A stretch of 64,000 nt of DNA from Symsagittifera roscoffensis (GCF_963678635.1 NC_087068.1:33429436-33493435); one strand, 5' to 3'. Positions 41,850 to 54,957 are shown, counted from the first letter of the stretch. The notes: generated by a model not told the origin, from the letters alone. Program-made: numbers and translations.

Positions 41850-43858
41850 TTATTTCAGCAGTCGGAGCCAGAAGCAGTCCATCTTCTCTTTCACTAGTCT
41901 CCAAGACTTCGCGGACATCTTACCGGTTGACTGGTCATCGAAGGTCACTGAGGTTGTGTACACAAATGGTCTGCCAAGAAGAAATTGGTTCGGCGTCAAC
42001 TGAAGGTCGTCCGAGATATCACTGTTCACATGCGTCAATTATCGTCCAATCAGTAGTCCTTGGGTTTCAGCAACGATAGCGATTAAGATATCTCGAGAAA
42101 GGCGTGCAGATCCAAGATTCAGAAGGAAAACTCGTTCAATCATCTGACCGAGTCACTCCCACACACCACCAAAGTGAGAAAAATTCATTTTCCAGCTGAA
42201 ATTTTGATCATTCTATTAGTTATCTGTGTCGAATGAAAATGACTCTGTACGCAACTGCTTTTTCGCTCCCATAAAGTATGTCGCGTTGTCCGAGAGTAGT
42301 CGTTGTGATGAGTCGCGACGTGCTTTGAACCTGCAAATAGCTGTCACGCAATTGTCCGTTCTAAATGCATAGCACGAGTAGTGAAGCCCGTGAACAAACG
42401 GATAACTTGCTTCGTCGTTGATGAATTTTTGACAATATGGAAAGGTCCAAAGTAGTTAACTCGATAGTTTTGAATGGATAAGGGTTTTTATTTGGATCCT
42501 GAAAGCGAGTGGCGGGAAGATCCGAAATGAAGATGTCGAGCCCTTTTCCTTGGAGTGATGAGAAAATTTATGCTGAAGGTAATTGCGGACATATTGCGGG
42601 CAATGGGCGTGTTCGATTTAAAGTCGTGCTGCTGGTTCTTTAGCATTAAGAATAAAAGGGTACTTGGCGGTTTCGCGAATTGGCGATTGTCGAAGACGTC
42701 CCCTAGCTTTGAGAGTATTATAGATAACAGAACGTCTTTGTTCAATTTTTTCACTTGGATTCATTTGATGGTTTCTGGGAATTTTTTCTCGAAAAGTTTC
42801 GAAAATAGGGGATTTTACTGAATCCCATTAATATGCGTAAGGTAGTTTTTTCCCGTTGTTCCTCAGCAGGCTAATAAACATGAGAATCATGATAGATACT
42901 TTGAGAAACTTGAGCCATTTAGAGAACCGTGAAAAATCGATAAATGGCTTGAGTTCTCCTATTCTTGCGTTGAAGAACGTAACTTCACTACGTGGAGACT
43001 TAAATCAATTTGATTCCGGTATCACAAAGTCAGGAGGCTGGAAACAGAGTTAATGGACATCCGAAAGCAGTATTCCTCTTGTTGCATGATCAGCTGGATT
43101 ACGGTTCCCTGATATTTGATTCTACTGTGACTCTTTGGAAGAGGAAATTATTTCAGTGACTCTTTTGCTTCAAAAATCCTTGCGCGTAGGCATATTTTTA
43201 AGCCAAGACGGAACCGTAGTGCTCTCTGTCCACTAGAAAACAGAGTCTGGCTCAAACCTTGTTTCATCTAAAACGATTTACAGAGTCGCGACTCTGTAAA
43301 ATCGTTTCACACAGCGGCTTGTAGCTCGAGCTTAAGGATGCTCTCCTGCTTCAGTGGAGCTACTTTAGTTCTTCCAATAAGAAAATCGGCCCTAATTTTA
43401 GAAACTGTAGTAGTTCGAAAGTAAACAGAATCTGCGAATTTTGTTAGATTGAATCATCCTTTTTGTAAAGTAGATTTTACATTTGAGATTGACGTTCCCG
43501 CGATGTCTACGAATTTGAATGAAAGAACAAAAACATCCATATAAAAATTCTGGTTATTGAGCTGCGTTTTATCGGAATTGTTTCCGGCGATGTCTTCAGC
43601 AGTTTGATGCAATGTTAAAATTGCAATCGACGCCAATCATTTTGCACCGAATAATAATCTAGTATTCCAGTATTGTTTTAGGCCATTCTTGCTGGTCCGC
43701 AAAAAACGAAGGGCATACTGATCAGATTGTTTGATGCCTTTTTGCTTGAATATACCTTCATTATCTGCAGATACTGCAATTGACTGTTCGCGAAATCGCA
43801 ATAATAAACGAAACATATTGTTCAAAAGATCGAGTCCGGCTTCCATAAAACATTTCAA
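41850..43858 (-). pseudogene. BEL/Pao pol remnant, copy 2
   Basis: Same RT, RNase H and integrase pieces as copy 1. The deletion near 42357 removes part of the integrase core, so this copy is even less complete. Confidence 0.8.
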
Positions 43859-43905
43859 AGAGACTCATTGGAATTTTGAAGCAGCATTTTCTAGGAAGGC
43901 ATGCT

Positions 43906-44591
43906 TCCTAAAAGGAAGGCATGCTTCATTATCGTACAGTAAAAATGTGTAAAGGACACGAAAAGCATGATCAAATTCTAATTTTGAAAATTGAGTTTAA
44001 TTAGCAGATTTACCAGCGAAATGAAAATTTACCTCTTGATCCGGTTTTCCAAAATGGGTTAATTTTATCAAAAAGTGCCAATCATAAATTGTTCTGAAAA
44101 TTCAAAGAGCTTTAAGGCCATCTTGTTTCCTCGAAATTTGAAAATTGAATTTTTTTCAAAAAACAGGTCACTATTTTGTTCATTAAGAGGCCAAACTGTG
44201 CTTTTTGTGCATTGTAAGCGGATTCCACAACAAGGACGCTCCTTTTGTTCTTCTTTTGTTCTTTACCTTCCTTGGATCGTTCCGACCAAATTTTTACACG
44301 TTTAAAGACTTGTCTCTGGAATCCAGGAACATACAGACACAAAATTGTGCTCCTATCCAGTGCACAGTTTGGCCTCGTAATGTTTCTGTTTCTTTGCGTT
44401 CTTTAATCTGACTTGCGTTCAACTGTCAGTTGGCTAGTTTTTTTGATATGTTTTTTTTTGTATGCGGTGGTAGAAATTGTCATGAAGAATGTTTCTTTTA
44501 GGCATAGCGATTCCGGATGCGCTGAAAGATTTCTTGCCGAGGCAGTATAAAGAAGTAATCAAATTCAAAAAGAGCATGGCGCAAGTACAGG
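43906..44591 (+). pseudogene. Captured SARS1 intron 2 end plus exon 3 part, copy 2
   Basis: As copy 1; exon part at 44502-44591. This is the second independent view of the site into which the Ty3 element inserted. Confidence 0.88.
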
Positions 44592-46480
44592 GCTTGGATG
44601 TTATCTATGTTAAACATTACTTATTCCAACAAAGCCGATGGTCACGAATTATTGATTTGAACACTTCTCACGCGAACTTATAATTTTTTCGACGCTGACA
44701 AGCAACCGATAGAGGGTAAATTTCATGAGCCCGAACTAATCAGAGGATTGAAAAGGAAAGGATCAAACTAAACAAGGTCTAGCAACTTAAAAGTTGATAA
44801 AGATTCCTTTACTATTGGTGTCATCAGTCTCAATCAACATCTTCATTGAGAACTTGCTAGCGAGTTTTTAAAATATGCTGAGTGAAGGTATCAATCTACA
44901 AAGCGAATGGAGAGATGAATTGGCAGAAATAACGTTTCCCACTCATTTCAACAATGTAACAGATACTAAAATGGTGTACTACAAAAAAGACAAAGGTAAA
45001 GCAAGCCTAAAAGTGTCAAAAGATGAAATATCCAGACCATGTGATGAAGAGATAGGTAAAATCACAAAGGTGAGTATGATCAATTCGTGAAATTCTTCAA
45101 TGAAATCAATCGAAAGATTGATCTCGATAATTTCAGTTATAGCATCGACCCCATTACCAAACATGTTTCCATTTGGATGCAATATGGGAAAGGCATTAGC
45201 TTTGAGAGTCTCCAGATTCGAAGCATCCTAGGTTTCAAAGGTGAAAGGGATAGTAAAAGGCTTGCTACAAATTTTCTCCTAGATTCGGTTTCGAAGATTT
45301 TCGATCGGTTTGTACGTGGTCGACTGCGCACACTTCTACACTAGAGCATCCTAGCCGGTGACATATTCTTGAAAGTATGAAGTACAGATGTTCAACTGCA
45401 CACTGAGCGGGATCACCTCGAGTTTGTGGAGGATTTGCTACATGTAGTGGAATGTCATCAGTCTATGTAAAAAAGTACTGGAAAGCAAATAACCAGTATT
45501 TAGAAGACTATGATAGAAAAGAAGATTCGTCGTAGATAAGTAACATCGGCGCTATTAAGTCTATGACGGGTTTATGCAGCATAATTCACTGCCGTTGAAA
45601 GAGTTTTCGTGGGCTGAAGAAAGTCTAGACTTAGCGAAACTAATGTTGACCGAAAAAGACAATGAATGGGGGTACATCTCGGAGTAGATCTGGAACTTAC
45701 CGAAGACCTACATGACTACTTCAAAGATTACCAACCAGCGCCCTCCAAAGAAGTAGTTGAACTGGCGGACACGAGTAACGATCAATTTGAAACGCTTGGA
45801 AAAATAGTTATCTTAAGTTAGTCAAAAGTACCAAAGTTGTTTCAGTCACTACGCGCGAAGGAAGGTTATGAGCTACATTACTTGACTCTTCAACTCTAGG
45901 TACAATTAGATGTAAAATTCTCACACATTCACCGTTTGTTGCAGTTTCGACATGCTAAGTGGATGACTCCATTAATTGATGTGAACACACAGTTGAGGAA
46001 GGCAGCAAAGAATGCATTTGATGAGTGTTTCTATGAACTCATTGTGAACTCTGCTTTCGGTAAAACGATGGATTCAAAACGAAATTGGAAGAAACTCACC
46101 ATTGTTCATAACGAAAATGAATTAATGCAAAAACTTTGCCAGATCTTATTAAATTTTTTTCAAATAATTGATTATTGATCTTTTCAATTTCGTAAAACAA
46201 TTGATTAGGAAGAAAATTGTGATGGCAGTTTGCAAGAGGACCAAAATTATGAGGAGCAAATCTCAGTTAGCTTGGATATGCAATTGTGTTGCAGTCCGAT
46301 TTACTCTATGCCTAATCAAGGCTTCAGACAACGTCGCTACAGTAAAAGAGAGCTTGATTAAGATATTACTGGTAGTTAAAGAGTTGTAGAAAGACCATAT
46401 GCCCAAAACCCTTATATATTTTTTGAAGCACGTGAGGAAAGGGACAAAGAGAATAGAATAGAAAGTGCAAGTGATCTCGA
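44592..46480 (+). pseudogene. Polinton/Maverick remnant with DNA polymerase B pieces
   Basis: In order: a possible integrase tail (near 44700), minor-capsid-like frames (44875-45090 and 45087-45344, with FSYSIDPITKHVSIWMQYG and IRSILGF), and protein-primed DNA polymerase B pieces: DLELTEDLHDYFKDYQPAPSK (near 45690) and WMTPLIDVNTQLRKAAKNAF followed by FGKTMDSKRNWKK (45960-46090). The last two correspond to the IDLNTxLRxxAKNxFE and FGKTMEN boxes of Polinton polymerases. Many stops and frameshifts make it inactive; terminal repeats are not seen. Confidence 0.72.
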
Positions 46481-47365
46481 GGACGATTAATTATTAACAA
46501 ATTTTTCATACTCAATTTTTATACATTTGCTCACTTTACTTAAAGTTTGGTTTTTATCATTAATACCACTTTATTTCATTAATACCACTCGTTTTTAGTT
46601 CACTTGAATATAAATAGCCCCTCTAGTTTCACTAAACAATCTCAGCGGGAGTAATTGAGTTCAGTCAAGCAAAGAGATCCGCAAGATCGAAACGGACTTT
46701 TAACAAAGAATTGACCACCTAATTGAAAATTTGGATGCTGGTAGAAAAGTATGTTTGAAAAAGAAGGTGGTGGCTGAGACAATATTTGAGATTAGGAAAA
46801 ATTCGAATAAAGGAAGAAAAAAATTGAAAGACCTAAAAAAAATCTGCCAGTGAAGCAGCATTTTGCGACTGTTTGTTAAAATCTTAGTTGGGAGACCGAA
46901 AAAATTTTGAATCCTAAAATTAGTTTAAGAGCATTTTTTCGGTGATGGGTAGGCGAAAGACATTTTAGTTTTTGGCTCCAAAACTGTTTGATGCCCCACC
47001 TTAAGGATCATGGCAGGCCTCGTCTCAAATTAGGCCTCACCCCTAAGGATCCCTGTCGGATCTCTTTAGCACTAGACTACATTTTTTATTTTCCTCAGTG
47101 TCTTCCTTTTAATGTTTAATAGTCGATGATCGTTTTCCCGATTCTCTTTTAGTTCCTGATGACATTTTCATTGATGTTTTTCAAGAAAATTCCTCAAGTT
47201 TGTTTGGCTATGTTCGAAATTTTGAGTCAAGTTTTTGGGTTTTTTTTTCATCTAGTGTAATGATATTAGCAAGGACTTATTAGAGGCCTATAAAACTGCA
47301 ATTTAGGCCTATAAAACTGTTCTTTACATTTTTTGGACCACTTTTTCATGAGCATGCTTTTTTCG
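46481..47365. other. Non-coding stretch
   Basis: No gene seen. AT-rich. The 9-bp CTTTTTTCG at 47357-47365 is the left target duplication of the following transposon. Confidence 0.5.
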
Positions 47366-49159
47366 ATTACGTCTCAAATGGCATAGTTCCCAAATGGCAT
47401 AAAATTTTTTAATTTTTCCAAATGCCATAAATTTCAAAAAATTCTCAAATGGCATAAGTTTCCAAAACATTCCCAAATGGCATAAAGTATGTTAACTTCC
47501 CAAATGGCATTAACAGTCTAACTTTTGAAAAGTTACAGAAAGATTTAATTTAACTTGTAAACAATATAACCGGAATATTCAACAGAAAGAAATAAATCAA
47601 TTGAACTTTAATTTTTACAGATTTTGGCAGATTTCTGAAATACTATCCCAATAATCGTCAATATCAAGCGATTGGGTTTCGAATCTCTGTTTCACGTTGC
47701 AAATCATTGCGTTTAAGTTTGTCCATTTTTTTCTTTGAGAAACATTAGCTTGGTAGCCCAGTTGGAATCGCCTGTAAGATCTTCTTGCCAAGCTGTCTTC
47801 ATTTTAAAAAGTTTTAACAAACACCCAAAAATTTGGGCGAATTCGACGACCTACTCGTGTATTCAGCCGATTGTTGTAGCCTTCACATGCATTTGTTGTT
47901 CTAAGAATGCTCTACCTTGCAGAAACATTGTAGATTTTTGGTGGAAATTGATGCAACCAAGCTACCTAAAATTAGTTCAAAAAGACACCAAGGTTTGTAA
48001 ATCGGGAAACCAGTTATCTTGTCGATGCTTCTTGAAGTACCCTGTGAAGTTTTTGGTGGACATAAAACTCTGGTAGAAAACCTATGGCAATCAACTTTCG
48101 AATAAATTGGTTTAGTCTTTTATCATTTTTGTAAGGTGTAGATAATCCCAAATCTTTACCTTTTGACAAAATTTCTTTAAATAAATGAAAAAAAAACATT
48201 TTGTTGTATCTCACCTTGAATCCAAGCTCAAAGTCACCGATAATTTCGTTGATTTTTAGTTGCATATCCTCTCTCTGAAGTTTTCTTGATACTATTTGTA
48301 GCATTCGTCGATATATTCCTGTCCCTTTATTTTGAAGCAAACACCAAACCAAGGGAGTTTTTGATTCTTCAAATACTCCAAAAATCACGTAAACTTGGTA
48401 AAAAATTTTCGGTGATGAATTGAAAGTTCCAGCAGAAAGAAGAATACTACATTTCGACAGCGCTTTCAATTGCCACTCGCTTGAGAAAATCGCAATACCC
48501 GATGTCGATTTTTAACAAAAAAATTTTCCATCCTGTGTTTCTGCCCATTCTTCGATACTTCTAGGAAATTTAGGCATCATCGTGTATCGTTGGCTATACA
48601 ATGTCGATCTTACGTTTCTGAATGAGACGAGACTTGCATCACTGGTTGCGGCTACAATTTTTTTCGTAATTTTGGGCAACTGACTCGAGAGGGTTTTGGG
48701 AAATTTCCGAAAGAATTTTAGTTTTTAAAGTGAGATCTTTATAGCGGTTATAGTCGGGCATATGGGTATGAGAAGTTGGATGAGTTAACAAGGTATCCAT
48801 TTCAATATTTGAAGTGATCCTGGAACTGCCTTCAGTTTCAGTACAAAGCCAAAAAAAATTTTGGTTGTAGCTTCGATTTTTTAAATAAAAATATCCGTCA
48901 TAATACAAATTGCAACCTCGTCCCTTTTTGAAAACTTCAATTTGGCTCATTTTCAAGAATTTAGTTCTGCTTGAATTAAATATTGATAAGTGATTAGTAA
49001 TTTATTGACAAGTGAACAAAATAAGGCGTGAAAACTGTCTGGAAAGATCTTACTTTTTCACGCCTCAAAGTTTTCACACCTTTATTGAAAATGTTTATGC
49101 CATTTGGGAATTAATTTGTTTTTATGCCATTTGGGAATTATGCCATTTGGGAACTTACC
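47366..49159 (-). mobile_element. Mutator-like DNA transposon with FLYWCH-type transposase
   Basis: Both ends consist of repeated TTCCCAAATGGCATAA units, pointing inward: four or five at 47374-47510 and three, inverted, at 49098-49155. The 9-bp CTTTTTTCG flanks the element on both sides (47357-47365 and 49160-49168), within the 8-10 bp range of Mutator target duplications. The internal transposase is on the minus strand and broken. Confidence 0.82.
47620..48956 (-). pseudogene. MULE transposase, frameshifted
   Basis: From the N-terminus: a FLYWCH zinc-binding domain (48956-48639; YYDGYFYLKNR, FFWLC, HTHMPD), then the MULE core (48469-48014) with the first catalytic region AGTFNSSPKIFYQVYVI (Asp of the usual DGTF replaced in this copy), LLQNKGTGIYRRML and IIGDFELGF (second Asp), then a C-terminal piece with NACEGYNNRLN and RPNFWVF (near 47880), matching the TNNxxEGxHxxLN box with the third acidic residue. 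At least two frame changes separate the pieces. FLYWCH-carrying Mutator elements are typical of animals. Confidence 0.75.
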
Positions 49160-51184
49160 CTTTTTTCGTCTGTTTCAAATCTTTTAGTTATATGAAAGTA
49201 AAAAGGCGATGAGTTTTTTTGCAAAAAGTTTTCTAACTGGCTCAGAAATATGATTTCCCCGAAAATCGCAAAAATATCGTAAGGTTTGATTAACATAAGT
49301 AGGCGACGATTTATTGAACCAATTTTTAGGTTTTTCTTAATTTTTTTTTATAATGGAATAGATGAAAGTCCTTATAAAAAAGCAACAAATTGAGTTTTCT
49401 GGTTTTAAACGTTTCAAAGAGAATCTAACCTGATGCTCAAAGGATTTGACTGAAATAAAATATTGTTTCAGAAAACCGATTTTTTACTATATCAATTACT
49501 GATTGCTTTTGGCTTGAATCTATCTTTTGAAGTTGAAAGCTTTATTGGCTGACTTACTCTGATCGTGAAAACTGTAAGAAACTTGAAATTTCGGCAAAAG
49601 CTGCATAAAGGTTAGCTATGCAATGGCTGATAATGAAAAACCCTCATTGAATATAGAAATTGTTCCATTTTAGCCAAAATGGTATTGAATTATCAACATC
49701 ATGCGCATATGGATGAATTCTTAGTTGAAAGAATGTGTCCACCTAAAATCAGTTCCTCGAAGCAGTCTACAGTAAAACCAGGTTGTATTTAAGAATTTTA
49801 ATTGCAATAAGATAAAATCTCACCAAATTGATTTTTATCAATTTAACATCTGTAACATATGTTGTAGTAATTTAACGTCAAACCATGCCAGGTAAACAGC
49901 CTGATTCGACATTTTGTCGTAAATTACATGAGTTAACGCCATTTTTTTTTAAATAATCAGCAATTTGCAGCTTTTGTGACAATTTATCGTATGAAGATGT
50001 CTTGTTTCTTTTTCTTCAGCATTGTTTTAAGTGCAGCCGGATCGATTCTCAGCCGCTTCTCAAAAAGTTATGACCCTCGGAAAAATCAGAACTGGGTTTT
50101 TTTGATGGATTTCGACTTTTCTCCAGAACTCTCCTGACAAACCTCGATTTGAGAGTTTAATCGAAATTACAGGCTGGGTAAATCTCTCCTGCATAAGCAG
50201 CTAAACCATTCTTTTGAATAAAGCTATGATTTTCGGAAATGTCAACTAAGTGTCTAATTTGTTGACAGTTTTCTGTATTTTTCTCGATAGGTTTCCTGCC
50301 AAATCTGAGATCATTGGTTAAATCGAAACAGCAGGTTGCTGAAAGCTTACTTTTTCAATTTGCGACGTCCAGTTTTTTACCGTTTTTTGTGTGTTTTGAC
50401 TAACTCGAAATTAACTGTGCCACTTCTCAGATTAAGTGTTGGATCGAGAATTCGAACTGTTATCATGAAAAACTTTGATTTATTTTTTCTATGCTGAGAC
50501 TTAAAACGTTTTATAAAATCCGGAAAAAAGCATACTTGACTTTCCGAAATCCGTAACCTTTTTCTGTTAAAAAAGTTAGTGGCCGTTAAAATAAAGATTT
50601 CTAAAATCGTAATCCATATAATTTTGTGGCCAGTACATTTTCGGAATGATTTTTTGGTTAACTGTTTTTGACTGGATTAGATAAATGATTTCCTCGAAAA
50701 TCGCAAAAATTTTGCAAGATTTGATTAAGAGAAGTAGACGACGATTTATTGAAAAAATTTCCATGTTTTTTTATTTTTTTTTCGTAGGAATAGATGGAGT
50801 CTCCATAAATTAAGCAGCAGTTCAGTTTTTATGGTCTTAAACGTTTTAAAAACAGTGTAGCATATTTCTTAAATGATTCAGTAATACTGTTTGAGAAAAT
50901 TTTCTTTTTATCAATTGAATTACTGTTTGAGAGTCCGAATTTTTGATGAATTTTTATATCGCAGATGCTGCGAAGGTTTGTTTTGCCCATATGTTAAAGT
51001 GCATTCTTTGCTTTCTGATGTCTAAAAAAAGAAAAACAGTAAATTCATCTAAGACTATGTACACTTCATGTCATGATTACAGCAGTTATCATAATACAAA
51101 GTGCTCTTGAAAAGGGTAGATAACGATATCAGCTGATCTGTGCATTGTTTACATTTAAATTGCAGTTTTACTCAAAAAATCAAA
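49160..51184. other. Non-coding stretch with diverged internal repeats
   Basis: No gene. The segment 49241-49440 recurs in diverged form at 50681-50870 (shared TCCxCGAAAATCGCAAAAA, GACGATTTATTGAA and TTTTAAACGTTT-type blocks in the same order), so an old duplication or repeat family is present. Confidence 0.5.
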
Positions 51185-51531
51185 GTTCGATACTTCATGA
51201 TGTTATTCCCTCTTCCCTCCCTTGCCGCATGGTTTTTCAACCCAAATACTTTCCTAAATCGATTATAGCGCGAAGTACCCACCTCACTTATTTTTGATGC
51301 TAATTGGGTTCAATCCGGGAATCATCGAAGTGCACATGCCATTGTAGCACGTTTAAGATGAAGTATTGAGAGTTTTTAATCTGATCTATTTATCATCTTG
51401 AAATTTTGAGATCAAGGAAGGTTTGATTCTTTTCTGATAGATCAGAACTATGGTTGGGGACAAGTTTGGTTGATGGGGGACTGGTGTTTCTTTCTTGGAA
51501 CAATGTACATAGAATCTGAGTAAGGTAATGG

Positions 51532-51599
51532 CTCTGTGCGGGAATCGAAAGCCCGCCATGAGGACGAGGCTCACATATTCTAACCACTAAACCAAAGAG
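51532..51599 (-). pseudogene. tRNA-like segment of the array unit (five copies)
   Basis: Read on the minus strand: CTCTTTG and CACAGAG form a 6-of-7 acceptor stem, followed directly by CCA. GTTTAGTGGTTAGAAT is a good D-arm/A box, GTGAG and CTCAT make an anticodon stem, and CTTTCGATTCCC is a B-box-like T-arm with two extra bases. The loop lacks the standard U33, so it is not a working tRNA. Other copies: 52589-52656, 53637-53704, 54692-54759 and 58227-58294. Confidence 0.6.
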
Positions 51600-51797
51600 T
51601 CTTGATAAAATAGATGATTGAACATAAGTTAAACCAAAACAAAGTTCGATACTTCATGATGTGATTCTCTCCTCCCTCATTTACAAAATCATTTTTCCAC
51701 CCAAATACTCTCCTAAATCGAGTATATCGCCAAGTACCCACCTCAATTAACTATGATGCTAGTTTGGTTTAATCCGGGAATCAGCGAACTACACATA

Positions 51798-52209
51798 CAG
51801 GGGCGGATCTAGGATCTAGGATTTTATCGAGGGGGGGGATTTTCAAAAAAAATTCGAAAATTTCGATGACCTTTTTTTTAGGTCGACCAAATTGATTTTT
51901 CGAGCTCTCCCAAAGCACTGTTTTGCCCCTATTTTGGCTAAATTTTCTGCGCCGCAGGCTAAATTTTTGAAAAACCAGTCGAAAAAGCCGTTTTTGGGCA
52001 CTTTTTGAAAAATTTTGACAAAAGAATCGCGTTTTTTTTTGGCGCGCGCTCCCCCTCAAAGTTGGTATATATTGGCGCTGAAGGCGCCTTTAAAAAAATT
52101 TCAGGGTCGGTCGGCCAAAAATGGATTTCTGAAAAAGTATCAAAGGGGGGACCCTTTGGGTTGGCAGGGGGTCGAATCCCTGAGGCCCCCCCCCCTAAAT
52201 CCGCCCCTG
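51798..52209. mobile_element. hAT-type MITE, copy 1
   Basis: Ends CAGGGGCGGATC and GGCGGATT-type reverse (AATCCGCCCCTG), flanked by TACACATA on both sides (51790-51797 and 52210-52217), an 8-bp target duplication typical of hAT elements. The inside has GGCGCCnAAGGCGCC-like palindromic parts and no transposase. The other half of the unit shows the empty site (TACACATACCATTG or GCACATGCCATTG). Confidence 0.88.
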
Positions 52210-52854
52210 TACACATACCATTGTAGCCCGTGTAAGCTGAAGTTCAATACTTCATGATGTTATTCCCTCTTCCCTCCCTTGCCGCATGGTTTTTCAACCC
52301 AAATACTTTCCTAAATCGATTATAGCGCGAAGTACCCACCTCACTTATTTTTGATGCTAATTGGGTTCAATCCGGGAATCATCGAAGTACACATACCATT
52401 GTAGCACGTTTAAGATGAAGTATTGAGAGTTTTTAATCTGATCTATTTATCATCTTGAAATTTTGAGATCAAGGAAGGTTTGATTCTTTTCTGATAGATC
52501 AGAACTATGGTTGGGGACAAGTTTGGTTGATGGGTGACTGGTGTTTCTTTCTTGGAACATTGTACATAAAATCTGAGTAAGGTAATGGCTCTGTGCGGGA
52601 ATCGAAAGCCCGCCATGAGGACGAGGCTCACATATTCTAACCAGTAAACCAAAGAGTCTTGATAAAATAGATGATTGAACATAAGTTGAACCAAAACAAA
52701 GTTCGATACTTCATGATGTTATTCTCTCCTCCCTCATTTACAAAATTATTTTTCCACCCAAATACTCTCCTAAATCGAGTATAGCGCCAAGTACCCACCT
52801 CAATTAACTATGATGCTACTTGGGTTTAATCCGGGAATCAGCGAACTACACATA

Positions 52855-53257
52855 CAGGGGCGGATCTAGGATTTTATCGAGGGGAGGATTTTCATAAAAA
52901 ATTCGAAAATTTCGATGACCTTTTTTTTGAGGTCCACCAAATGATTTTTCGAGCTCTCCCAAAGCACTGTTTTGACCCTATTTTGGCTAAATTTTCTGCA
53001 CCGTTGGCAAATTTTTGAAAAATCTGTCAAAAAAGCCGTTTTTGGGCACTTTTTGAAAAATTTTGACAAAAGAATCGCGTTTTTTTCGGCGCGCGCTCCC
53101 CCTCAAAGTAAGTATATAATGGCGCCAAAGGCGCCTCTAGAAAAATTTAAGGGTCGGTCGGCTAAAGATGGATTTCTGAAAAAGTATCAAAGGGGGGACC
53201 CTTTGGGTTGGCAGGGGGTCGAATCCCTGAGCCCCCCCCCCCCTAAATCCGCCCCTG
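52855..53257. mobile_element. hAT-type MITE, copy 2
   Basis: Same ends and TACACATA duplication (52847-52854 and 53258-53265). It lacks the GATCTAG doubling near the left end found in copies 1 and 3. Confidence 0.88.
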
Positions 53258-53902
53258 TACACATACCATTGTAGCCCGTGTAAGCTGAAGTTCGATACTT
53301 CATGATGTTATTCCCTCTTCCCTCCCTTGCCGCATGGTTTTTCAACCCAAATACTTTCCTAAATCGATTATAGCGCGAAGTACCCACCTCACTTATTTTT
53401 GATGCTAATTGGGTTCAATCCGGGAATCATCGAAGTGCACATGCCATTGTAGCACGTTTAAGATGAAGTATTGAGAGTTTTTAATCTGATCTATTTATCA
53501 TCTTGAAATTTTGAGATCAAGGAAGGTTTGATTCTTTTCTGATAGATCAGAACTATGGTTGGGGACAAGTTTGGTTGATGGGGGACTGGTGTTTCTTTCT
53601 TGGAACAATGTACATAGAATCTGAGTAAGGTAATGGCTCTGTGCGGGAATCGAAAGCCCGCCATGAGGACGAGGCTCACATATTCTAACCACTAAACTAA
53701 AGAGTCTTGATAAAATAGATGATTGAACATAAGTTAAACCAAAACAAAGTTCGATACTTCATGATGTGATTCTCTCCTCCCTCATTTACAAAATCATTTT
53801 TCCACCCAAATACTCTCCTAAATCGAGTATATCGCCAAGTACCCACCTCAATTAACTATGATGCTAGTTTGGTTTAATCCGGAAATCAGCGAACTACACA
53901 TA

Positions 53903-54312
53903 CAGGGGCGGATCTAGGATCTAGGATTTTATCGAGGGGGGGATTTTCAAAAAAAATTCGAAAATTTCGATGACCTTTTTTTTAGGTCGACCAAATTGAT
54001 TTTTCGAGCTCTCCCAAAGCACTGTTTTGCCCCTATTTTGGCTAAATTTTCTGCGCCGCAGGCTAAATTTTTGAAAAACCAGTCGAAAAAGCCGTTTTTG
54101 GGCACTTTTTGAAAAATTTTGACAAAAGAATCGCGTTTTTTTTTGACGCGCGCTCCCCCTCAAAGTTGGTATATATTGGCGCTGAAGGCGCCTTTAAAAA
54201 AATTTCAGGGTCGGTCGGCCAAAAATGGATTTCTGAAAAAGTATCAAAGGGGGGACCCTTTGGGTTGGCAGGGGGTCGAATCCCTGAGGCCCCCCCCCTA
54301 AATCCGACCCTG
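53903..54312. mobile_element. hAT-type MITE, copy 3
   Basis: TACACATA on both sides (53895-53902 and 54313-54320); one substitution in the right end (CCGACCCTG). Confidence 0.88.
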
Positions 54313-54957
54313 TACACATACCATTGTAGCCCGTGTAAGCTGAAGTTCAATACTTCATGATGTTATTCCCTCTTCCCTCCCTTGCCGCATGGTTTTTCAA
54401 CCCAAATACTTTCCTAAATCGATTATAGCGCGAAGTACCCACCTCACTTATTTTTGATGCTAATTGGGTTCAATCCGGGAATCATCGAAGTACACATACC
54501 ATTGTAGCACGTTTAAGATGAAGTATTGAGAGTTTTTAATCTGATCTATTTATCATCTTGAAATTTTGAGATCAAGGAAGGTTTGATTCTTTTCTGATAG
54601 ATCAGAACTATGGTTGGGGACAAGTTTGGTTGATGGGGGACTGGTGTTTCTTTCTTGGAACATTGTACATAAAATCTGAGTAAGGTAATGGCTCTGTGCG
54701 GGAATCGAAAACCCGCCAATAGGACGAGGCTCACATTTTCTAACCAGTAAACCAAAGAGTCTTGATAAAATAGATGATTGAACATAAGTTGAACCAAAAC
54801 AAAGTTCGATACTTCATGATGTTATTCTCTCCTCCCTCATTTACAAAATTATTTTTCCACCCAAATACTCTCCTAAATCGAGTATAGCGCCAAGTACCCA
54901 CCTCAATTAACTATGATGCTACTTGGGTTTAATCCGGGAATCAGCGAACTACACATA

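Larger units (their letters stand above)
41444..44996. repeat. 3.57-kb tandem duplication, copy 2
   Basis: Second copy, from GAACCATTAGTC (41444) to GACAAA (about 44996), after which Polinton sequence continues without a counterpart in copy 1. It carries a deletion of about 20 bp near 42357 relative to copy 1. Confidence 0.92.

Noticed and set aside
40949-44591. Extra functional SARS1 last exons
   Set aside because: They lack the Lys-rich C-terminal coding part and stop codon of exon 3 and run into Polinton sequence; use as alternative exons is only a hypothesis.
37873-44996. Two full BEL/Pao elements
   Set aside because: No LTRs, missing RT and integrase parts, and the two copies come from one recent tandem duplication, not two insertions.
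47735-48076. 113-codon plus-strand ORF in the Mutator-like element
   Set aside because: The minus strand there carries the transposase C-terminus (NACEGYNNRLN), so the plus-strand frame is a shadow.
51532-51599. Functional tRNA genes in the array
   Set aside because: Two extra bases in the T-loop, no U33 and an imperfect acceptor stem; repeated within a satellite.
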